A program made the translations under genes and the position numbers. The notes under the pieces were generated by a model that saw nothing but the letters and a program-made list of their open reading frames with translations, was not told the DNA's origin and did no database searches. Source: CBDUZS01 sp965371785 (GTDB lineage Bacteria > Fermentibacterota > Fermentibacteria > Fermentibacterales > JCC-6). From it: DNA of 9,351 bases. Shown one piece after another: positions 1 through 5,302 of this stretch (position 1 is its first letter; each line of letters opens with the position of its first letter). The stretch lies in assembly GCA_965371785.1 (NCBI GenBank), contig CBDUZS010000082.1:1-9351 (forward strand), read 5' to 3'.

Positions 1-67
1 CCGCCGTATAGCACTCAAACGGTTCAGGTCGATTGTTGATATCTTCAAGTTGTTCAAACATGTCCAT
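1..67 (-). CDS. 5' end of leftward gene, probable class I SAM-dependent methyltransferase; candidate first integron cassette gene (partial)
   Basis: Read on the minus strand, an open frame starts at ATG (65-67) and continues past the window edge. The 22 visible residues begin MDMFEQLEDINNRPEPF and then ECYTA. The stretch with INNRPEPFE.YTA resembles the N-terminus of a family annotated as class I SAM-dependent methyltransferases. This is from memory and only 22 residues are available, so the product call is tentative; the methyl-donor motifs would lie outside the window. A second in-frame ATG at 59-61 is a possible alternative start, with a weak purine stretch (AAAGAG) just ahead of the first. 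The gene diverges from the integron integrase and sits in AT-rich DNA, which is where the first gene cassette of an integron would be. Whether an attC site follows it cannot be seen. Confidence 0.5.
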   Translation of the reverse strand, partial: MDMFEQLEDINNRPEPFECYTA

Positions 68-103
68 ACTCTTTACTCACAGAACAATGATTCTACAGCT
101 GCT

Positions 104-156
104 GTATAACTCAGTCTACTGATTAGCACACTAGAACATGGGATTCAGAATATAAC
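104..156 (-). other. Candidate attI region (IntI core-like heptamers)
   Basis: In integrons, attI lies beside intI and cassettes join at a G|TTRRRY core. Read on the minus strand (the cassette direction), GTTATAC lies at 110-104 and GTTATAT at 156-150. Each has one mismatch to GTTRRRY, and both share the TTATA start seen in some chromosomal cassettes. A third GTTATAC occurs on the plus strand at 222-228. If the 110-104 site is the junction, the cassette leader would be about 43 bp before the ATG at 67. If the 156-150 site is used, it would be about 89 bp and is preceded by TCTTGAC, a partial match to the inverse core RYYYAAC. Neither site has a perfect partner site, so the boundary is inferred from position and heptamer only. 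The short palindrome ACAGC-T-GCTGT (95-105) overlaps the first heptamer. Confidence 0.3.
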
Positions 157-163
157 GAGTCAA
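135..163 (-). promoter_or_regulatory. Weak candidate promoter for the leftward (cassette) gene
   Basis: On the minus strand a -35-like TTGACT (163-158) is followed after 17 bp by CATGTT (140-135), which matches only three of six consensus -10 positions. The -35 lies within the left arm of the dyad at 159-178, so it would be back to back with the integrase promoter. It is in the right place to be a cassette promoter (Pc), but the poor -10 keeps confidence low. Confidence 0.22.
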
Positions 164-178
164 GAAGGATATCTTGAC
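159..178. promoter_or_regulatory. Perfect 7-bp inverted repeat over the intI -35 box: candidate operator
   Basis: GTCAAGA (159-165) and TCTTGAC (172-178) are exact reverse complements separated by 6 bp, giving a 20-bp dyad. The right arm contains most of the TTGACA -35 box of the intI promoter, and the left arm contains a TTGACT on the other strand. A protein bound here would be expected to block the integrase promoter and possibly the divergent one. Integron integrases in Proteobacteria are often LexA-controlled. This sequence is not the proteobacterial CTGT-N8-ACAG box, so the regulator is unknown. Confidence 0.4.
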
Positions 179-203
179 AAACCAGGGTAAACACTTGTAT
201 ACT
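174..203 (+). promoter_or_regulatory. Sigma70-like promoter of the integron integrase
   Basis: A perfect -35 hexamer TTGACA (174-179) is followed after 18 bp by TATACT (198-203), which matches five of six positions of TATAAT. Transcription would begin near 210, leaving a leader of about 50 nt before the GTG start at 259. The -35 overlaps an inverted repeat, so the promoter may be repressed until induced. Confidence 0.6.
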
Positions 204-243
204 ATCGACGAAAATGACGATGTTATACTGCAGATGCATAAGT

Positions 244-250
244 AGGTGAT
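244..250 (+). promoter_or_regulatory. Ribosome binding site fixing the GTG start of intI
   Basis: AGGTGAT is complementary to the 3' end of 16S rRNA and lies 8 nt before the GTG at 259. An in-frame TGA at 247-249, inside this site, excludes any earlier start, so GTG 259 is the best choice. The next in-frame ATG is at 301. Confidence 0.6.
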
Positions 251-258
251 GGATTATC

Positions 259-1464
259 GTGCAACAGAAGCTGGAGGAATTCGAAGAGTATCTCAGGAAG
301 ATGAACCTGGTGAATACCAGACAGTTGCCCTACATGCTCTGGTGGATTCGAAATCATCTTATTCTCGGACGCCCTGAAGAAACCGTTTACGCGGTTCTTC
401 TTGAAAAGGAGGGAAAACAGGACTGGCAGATCCGGCAGGCTCTCGATGCCGTGAAGCTCTACCAGCAGTACTCTGGGGATCCCGGAAACGGCAGAGATGG
501 TGTCACTCTTGAAGATCCTATCGAGATCCTGATTGAGAAACTCCGCATACGCCACTACTCGCGGAGTACAGTGAGGACCTATTCGTCCTGGAGTAGGAAG
601 TACCTCGATTTCTGTTCGTCGAGGAATCTGAAACCTAGGAAGGATGCTTCCTTCGTGGCGTATCTGTCGTTACTTGCCCTGAAGCAGCATGTGGCTTCCT
701 CCACTCAGAACCAAGCCTTCAACGCTATCCTGTTCCTTTTCAGAAATGTATGGGGAAGGGAACCTGAGGGGATCAATGCCGTCAGGGCCAGAAAGCCGAA
801 AAGGCTCCCCTTGGTGCTGACCTATGAGGAGGTCGCTGGGATCCTGACTCGAACTACGGGAGACCCGGGTCTGATCCTCAGGATTATCTACGCGAGCGGT
901 TTGCGACTCAATGAAGCACTGAGTCTACGAGTACAGGATCTCGATCTCGAGAATGGGTCCTTGATGGTTCGTGGCGGTAAGGGTGACAAGGACAGAGTCA
1001 CCGTCGTGAGCAGGCAGTTGGTGCCAGAATTGAAGAAACATCTGGCTGCTCTTAAAAGTGCTTTTATGAAAGCTGATGTGCCGGTCTCCCTGCCTTCTGC
1101 ACTGGAGCGAAAGTATCCGAACGCCGGGCTTGAGTGGAAGTGGCAGTACATCTTCCCCTCTAGAAGATCATCGGTAGACCCGGAATCCGGGAAAGTACGA
1201 AGGCACCATCTTCATTCCAGTGTCATCCAAAGGGCGATGAGGAAGGCTGTGCAGCTTGCTGAGGTGCATAAGCATGCTACAGTACATACGCTTCGGCACT
1301 CCTTCGCAACGCATCTCCTCATGGCCGGTGTGGATTTGTGCGAAATCCAAGAACTGTTGGGGCATAAGAGTCTGGAGACAACCAGAATTTACCTTCATGT
1401 GATGAAGGGAATGAAGAACTCCGTTGAGAGCCCCCTGGACCTACTTGTCAGGATGGCAACCTGA
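259..1464 (+). CDS. intI: Integron integrase (IntI-type tyrosine recombinase)
   Basis: This enzyme cuts and rejoins attI and attC sites to capture and excise gene cassettes. The C-terminal catalytic domain (about 185-395) has the full tyrosine recombinase set: R216 in SGLRLNEALSL, K241 in GGKGDKDR, H343 and R346 in HTLRHSFATHLL, H369 in LGHK and nucleophile Y378 in RIYLHV. The IntI assignment rests on residues 281-300, where LERKYPNAG..W.WQ.IFPS is the insertion specific to integron integrases and needed for folded attC binding. It is followed by VDP.SG..RRHHLH and ends with the usual SPLDLL. A SAM-like core-binding domain covers about 86-170. An extra N-terminal segment of about 80 residues, including DWQIRQALDAVKLY (55-68), makes it 401 aa against roughly 320-340 for common IntI. 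I recall similar extensions in environmental integrases. The start is GTG with a good Shine-Dalgarno. The gene is intact, has its own promoter, and is divergent from a gene that could be the first cassette. Confidence 0.93.
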   Translation: MQQKLEEFEEYLRKMNLVNTRQLPYMLWWIRNHLILGRPEETVYAVLLEKEGKQDWQIRQALDAVKLYQQYSGDPGNGRDGVTLEDPIEILIEKLRIRHYSRSTVRTYSSWSRKYLDFCSSRNLKPRKDASFVAYLSLLALKQHVASSTQNQAFNAILFLFRNVWGREPEGINAVRARKPKRLPLVLTYEEVAGILTRTTGDPGLILRIIYASGLRLNEALSLRVQDLDLENGSLMVRGGKGDKDRVTVVSRQLVPELKKHLAALKSAFMKADVPVSLPSALERKYPNAGLEWKWQYIFPSRRSSVDPESGKVRRHHLHSSVIQRAMRKAVQLAEVHKHATVHTLRHSFATHLLMAGVDLCEIQELLGHKSLETTRIYLHVMKGMKNSVESPLDLLVRMAT

Positions 1465-1465
1465 G

Positions 1466-1651
1466 GAGCTCCTTCAGTACCTCGTCCACTTCGCTGGTGT
1501 GTCCTCCCAAGTATCGAACAATTTTCTCGTTCTGGAAGCCATGAAGATGCAGAACGACATCACCGCTCCGGGGGCTGGAACCATTACACAGGTATTCGTA
1601 TCAGCGGGAGACACGGTGATGACTGGGGATCAGCTGATCAGTATCGAGTAA
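1466..1651 (+). pseudogene. 3' remnant of a biotin carboxyl carrier protein (biotinyl domain) gene
   Basis: The frame ending at TAA 1649-1651 encodes the C-terminal half of a biotinyl domain. It contains LVLEAMKMQND with the biotin-accepting lysine codon at 1544-1546, then ITAPGAG and VFVSAGDTV.TGDQLISIE. This matches the carrier domain of oxaloacetate decarboxylase, pyruvate carboxylase and acyl-CoA carboxylase types. Clear homology begins only around FLVLE (from 1523). Upstream of it the frame runs back into the intI end without the first half of the domain or any carboxyltransferase. No start codon with a ribosome binding site fits, since the frame's own ATG (1424) lies inside intI. I read it as a stub left when the 5' part was replaced by the integrase locus. 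Half a biotinyl domain would not be expected to fold. The stop is 3 bp from the end of the convergent pyruvyl transferase gene. Confidence 0.72.
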
Positions 1652-1654
1652 TCC

Positions 1655-2842
1655 TCATGAACCCAGACATGTTGCCCTGAAATGCTCTGAGTTCATCCTG
1701 CTCTCGTCTATCAGTTCACTTCTCCTGACCGATAGCTCTTCCCAGATTGCGTCGGCATTAATCCATGCGTGATCCAGCTGTCCGGAGAGCAATTCGCTCC
1801 AGTTCTGTGACATGGGGTCGGCGGCGAGTTCGCCGAGCCCTGCTTCCTTCATGAAGCGGAACCCCTTTGAAGCGTACGGCAGCGCAACCGGCACCGCACC
1901 TGTTACCACGGACAGGATGGAACCATGAAGAGGCACGGTCAGGAAGACCCTGCATTCGGATATGCGTTTCATGAAGTCGTGAACGTCTCCTGTGGAAACA
2001 AGTTCGACCCTGTCACCGTGCTTCATCAGCGATGCGATTTCCCGGCACTCCGAGTCATCCGAATTGGAAAGACTTCCCGAATGAAATGGAAACATTCTGA
2101 GCCTGCCGTCGAATCTGCGGAGATGCCTGTCGAGAAGCTCTGCCCAGCGCAGACGGGAATCTGAGACATCCGGTTCTTTGTACATTCCGAGTTTTCTCCT
2201 GGTTTCCAGCGGCAGCAGTTTCCTCTGTCTGTTGGAGACGTTTCGCGGAGCAAAGCCCAGCAGATCGCTTTTGACGGGTCCCGGCCCGAAATCACCGGCC
2301 AGCGTGAAGGTGGAATCGGATGAGAGTTTCACCCTGGAAGCACTGAGTCCAAGCCCGATCAACGTGTCGAGAGAAGGTTTATCGCGAACCGTGACACCCC
2401 TGCATCTGCCGAGCCATCTTTTCAGTGTGCCTGGTGTCCAGCCGGCAAGCTCGTTTCCCTGCCCGATGCCGACCGACCAGGCATACGTCTTCTTTCCCAG
2501 AAGAGCTGCAAGCCTGAGAGGAAGTAGATTGAAAGGAGTGTAGAGGAGTGAAGAAACATCCTGGGCAAGTTCACCGCCTCCAACGATGACGACATCCGAC
2601 CAGAGGATACCTCTGAGCATTGCCCGGAGCCGGCCCTTGCGTACATCGAATGGTTTTGCGCCATACTTTCCTGCAGTGGCTTCGAGCGTGGCTGACATCA
2701 CACCCAGCTCGACATCGAGAGCAGCAAGATCGCTGACCTGTGAAAGGAAGATGGCTTCATCGCCGATGTTGGAGCCCCCTGCTTCCAGCTGACCCCAGCT
2801 GCAGGAAAAGACTCGTGTGAACTCATTCTCGCGTGCAGGCAT
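1655..2842 (-). CDS. Polysaccharide pyruvyl transferase family protein (CsaB-like)
   Basis: A 395-residue member of the PF04230 family, whose characterised members add a pyruvate ketal from phosphoenolpyruvate to cell-surface polysaccharides. CsaB does this to the wall polymer that anchors S-layer proteins. Visible family signs are GGSNIGDEAI (22-31), the strand with VIVGGGELAQD (85-95), AWSVGIGQG (121-129), TVRD (151-154), SSDSTFTL (174-181) and the C-terminal block VPLHGSILS with GAVPVALPY (303-323). Family members usually have an arginine before the conserved His (R-L-H); here it is P-L-H (304-306), so the donor or acceptor site may differ. There is no signal peptide or membrane segment, so it is cytoplasmic. 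The ATG lies 18 bp after the Lon gene with only a weak purine stretch upstream, suggesting co-transcription and perhaps coupled translation. No other glycan genes are in the window, so the substrate is unknown. Confidence 0.75.
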   Translation of the reverse strand: MPARENEFTRVFSCSWGQLEAGGSNIGDEAIFLSQVSDLAALDVELGVMSATLEATAGKYGAKPFDVRKGRLRAMLRGILWSDVVIVGGGELAQDVSSLLYTPFNLLPLRLAALLGKKTYAWSVGIGQGNELAGWTPGTLKRWLGRCRGVTVRDKPSLDTLIGLGLSASRVKLSSDSTFTLAGDFGPGPVKSDLLGFAPRNVSNRQRKLLPLETRRKLGMYKEPDVSDSRLRWAELLDRHLRRFDGRLRMFPFHSGSLSNSDDSECREIASLMKHGDRVELVSTGDVHDFMKRISECRVFLTVPLHGSILSVVTGAVPVALPYASKGFRFMKEAGLGELAADPMSQNWSELLSGQLDHAWINADAIWEELSVRRSELIDESRMNSEHFRATCLGS

Positions 2843-2860
2843 ACTCGACCGAATCTCTAA

Positions 2861-5239
2861 TCAGTTGTCGAAGCTGAAAGCCCGCAGAGTTTCGGCCATA
2901 TCCTTGAGCCTTCTGTCGACCTTGCCGTAGATGGTGTCAGGTGGATAGGAGCCATCGGGAAGCCTTTCGCCCGTAAGGGATCCCGTGAGGAGTTCAATCC
3001 CCTGCTCAATCGTCGCAACCGGATAGATAGAGAACTCCTCATCTTCCACAGCCTTGATGACATCATCAGAAAGCTGCAGATGGATGACGTTAGAAGAGGG
3101 GATCAGCACACCCTGTTTACCTGTGAGCCCCCTCTCCGAACATATCCTGAAGAAACCCTCTATCTTGTAGTTGACGCCGCCGATAGCCTGTATCTCGCCG
3201 AGTTGATTGACCGATCCGGTTATGGCAAGATCCTGCCTGATGGGCAGATCGGACAAAGCACTCAGAAGGGCATAGAGTTCCGTCGAAGACGCACTGTCAC
3301 CGTCGACTCCGCCGTAGCTCTGTTCGAAACAGATGCTGGCGCTCAGTGAAAGGGGGTAGTCCGTAGCAAAGGTCCCTCGCAGGAATCCTGCAATGACCAT
3401 GATGCCTTTCGTGTGGGTCGGGCCCGACATCTCGGCTTCGCGCTCGATGTTGATCAGGCCCTCTCTTCCTGCGGACACCCTTGCCGTTATCCTGGCAGGA
3501 AGTCCGAACGAGTAATCGACGCCCTGGTAGACTGCAAGCCCGTTTACCTGCCCTACTTCGGAGCCTTCAGTATCTATCATGACCAGGCCGCTGAGGATTC
3601 CCTTTGTCGCGTACTCCTCCGAGAGGTTGAGCCTCAGCCTTTTCTCCTCGATTGCTTTCTTTACGTGGGCTTTCGTGATGACACCGCTCTTTTCCTGGCG
3701 TGCCCAGTAGGCTGCCTGCCTGAAGTAGTCGGCAACGAGATTGAACTCTATCGAAATTCGATCGCGTCGCCCGGCAAGCCTCACAGCCTGCTCGGTTACC
3801 GCAGCCATGGCACCCCTGTCGAGGGGGGGGAGATCTTCCTGCTGGCCTATAAGAGCGATCACGCTCGAGAAATCGGAGATGCTCTTCTCGCATATTTCCA
3901 TTCTGTTGTCGAAGTCCGCCCGAATCCTGAAGAGAAGGCCGAAATCCGGGTCGCTGCTGGCCAGAAGCGTGTACAGCCAGGCGGGGCCGATGAGAATCAC
4001 CTTCATGTCCAGCTTGATCGGTTCCGGTTGCAACTCTACCGGGAACAGCCTCATCGGATCATGGTTCCTTATTACCGCCGTCTGGTTTCTCAGGGTCTGA
4101 ATCAACTGCTGCCAGAGACCCGGTTGCCGGACGATGTCCAGTCCGTTGAGTATCAGGTAGCCGCCGTTTGCGCGGAGTATCGAACCGGCTCTTATCATCG
4201 TGTGGTCGGCGTATGGCTTGTTGTCCACTACAATCCGGTCAATGTTCCCGAATAGGCTTATTACGTCAGGGAACTGCTCGATGATAATCGGGCGAGTCTT
4301 CCTCTCGCTGTTGTCGACTATGAGATTCGCTCTGAACAGGTAGTATGGGTTCTTCTCCTCGTCGGCCTCGGCAAAGGTCTTGAGATTTCGGAGGATCGTC
4401 TCAGCCATATCGTGAGCATACTTGTGGACTTCCTCGCCACCGGTTTCCTTGAGTCTCTCGAGTATGCCGTAAACCGTTGATTTGAGAAGAGTCTGGTAGA
4501 GCTTCCCGATTTCCGACTGTGCTTCGAGTTCCAGGGATCTGGTCTTGCGGTAGACATTGGTAAGCCTGGAGAACAGCTCTTCATGGGTTTTCCTGAACTT
4601 CTGGATATCTTCATCAGTGATGTTCTTTTCTGCAGCCATGGTCTTTATCTGATCGAAGGTTACAGGCTCGCCGTCGACAAGGGGAAGCACATCCGGACGG
4701 AACTGGTTCGGGGCAATCGGCATGTTGACAACTGCAAAACCGGCTTTGGATGCAGCTTTCTCTATCGTCGTCATCAGTGCTTCCTTGGCCTCGTTGAGTC
4801 TTGTGACGATGGTCTGCTTCTCCATTGCGGTCTTCTCACTGCCGAGCACCGCTGCGATGTTGCTCTTGAGCAGCTCGACACATTCCTCGAGGTTGTCTGC
4901 GAATTTCTTTCCGTCTCCTGCGGGGAAGCAGATCACATTCGGACGGCTTGGGTCCTCGAACCCGTAAACGAAGCAGATGTCCTGCAGTTCGTCAGTCGAG
5001 GTGTCTATCCGATCCAGAATACGTTTGACGGTGGTCTCACGGCCCGTGCCGGACACTCCCGTGACGAACATGTTGTACCCTATGGATGAAATTTCGAGCC
5101 CAAGTTTCACGGCCTTCTCGGCCCGGGCCTGACCCACGATACGAGTCGATGGGGAAACATCACTTGAGGTCTCGAAATCGAAAGCGTCTTCCGGGCATCG
5201 CCATTTAAGGTCATCCGTACCCAGGGGTTCAAGCACCAT
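2861..5239 (-). CDS. Lon-like ATP-dependent protease (AAA_32/LonB type)
   Basis: A 792-residue cytoplasmic AAA+ protease, expected to unfold and degrade proteins using a Ser-Lys dyad. The C-terminal S16 peptidase domain (about 560-765) has S649 in VDGDSASSTEL, aligned with the Lon catalytic serine, and K692 in IGGVNYKIEGF, aligned with the Lon catalytic lysine. The N-terminal AAA module has a Walker A-like GVSGTGRETT (61-70) with Arg in place of Lys. A long charged, coiled-coil-rich insert runs from about 110 to 295, followed by a Walker B-like region GGYLILNGLDIV (359-370) lacking the usual D-E pair. As I recall, such changes are common in this subfamily (related to E. coli YcbZ/LonH) rather than signs of decay. 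It lacks the Lon substrate-binding N-domain. The start is well supported by GGAGG 6 nt upstream. It lies 63 bp after the polymerase gene and 18 bp before the pyruvyl transferase gene, all on one strand. Confidence 0.9.
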   Translation of the reverse strand: MVLEPLGTDDLKWRCPEDAFDFETSSDVSPSTRIVGQARAEKAVKLGLEISSIGYNMFVTGVSGTGRETTVKRILDRIDTSTDELQDICFVYGFEDPSRPNVICFPAGDGKKFADNLEECVELLKSNIAAVLGSEKTAMEKQTIVTRLNEAKEALMTTIEKAASKAGFAVVNMPIAPNQFRPDVLPLVDGEPVTFDQIKTMAAEKNITDEDIQKFRKTHEELFSRLTNVYRKTRSLELEAQSEIGKLYQTLLKSTVYGILERLKETGGEEVHKYAHDMAETILRNLKTFAEADEEKNPYYLFRANLIVDNSERKTRPIIIEQFPDVISLFGNIDRIVVDNKPYADHTMIRAGSILRANGGYLILNGLDIVRQPGLWQQLIQTLRNQTAVIRNHDPMRLFPVELQPEPIKLDMKVILIGPAWLYTLLASSDPDFGLLFRIRADFDNRMEICEKSISDFSSVIALIGQQEDLPPLDRGAMAAVTEQAVRLAGRRDRISIEFNLVADYFRQAAYWARQEKSGVITKAHVKKAIEEKRLRLNLSEEYATKGILSGLVMIDTEGSEVGQVNGLAVYQGVDYSFGLPARITARVSAGREGLINIEREAEMSGPTHTKGIMVIAGFLRGTFATDYPLSLSASICFEQSYGGVDGDSASSTELYALLSALSDLPIRQDLAITGSVNQLGEIQAIGGVNYKIEGFFRICSERGLTGKQGVLIPSSNVIHLQLSDDVIKAVEDEEFSIYPVATIEQGIELLTGSLTGERLPDGSYPPDTIYGKVDRRLKDMAETLRAFSFDN

Positions 5240-5302
5240 TTCTTTCCTCCGTGTCAGAATACCGTTACGAATCCAATTGTATTTCTAAGATGGTAAGTGA
5301 TT
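5240..5302 (-). promoter_or_regulatory. Polymerase-Lon intergenic gap with strong ribosome binding site
   Basis: These 63 bp separate the polymerase stop from the Lon start. On the minus strand GGAGG (5250-5246) sits 6 nt before the Lon ATG. The upstream part is locally AT-rich, but I find no -35/-10 pair with acceptable spacing and no hairpin terminator. Read-through from the polymerase gene is therefore likely. Confidence 0.5.

Noticed and set aside
95..105. Small inverted repeat ACAGC-T-GCTGT as a LexA box
   Set aside because: It contains CTGT and ACAG half-sites but in the wrong order and spacing for the proteobacterial SOS box (CTGT-N8-ACAG), and it does not overlap the intI promoter.
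1628..1639. 12-bp palindrome GATCAGCTGATC near the end of the carrier remnant
   Set aside because: It has no loop or T-tract and no partner, and lies in the conserved GDQLIS coding part. Chance coding palindrome, not a terminator.
3413..4255. Long plus-strand open frame (280 codons) opposite the Lon gene
   Set aside because: It is antisense to conserved Lon-like coding sequence, has no ribosome binding site noted and no domain resemblance, and is explained by GC-skewed codon use on the opposite strand.
5009..5060. Arg instead of Lys in the Walker A-like motif of the Lon gene as evidence of inactivation
   Set aside because: As I recall, GxxGxGR and a missing Walker B D-E pair are common across the AAA_32 Lon-like subfamily, and the Ser-Lys protease dyad is intact, so this is not a sign of a dead gene.
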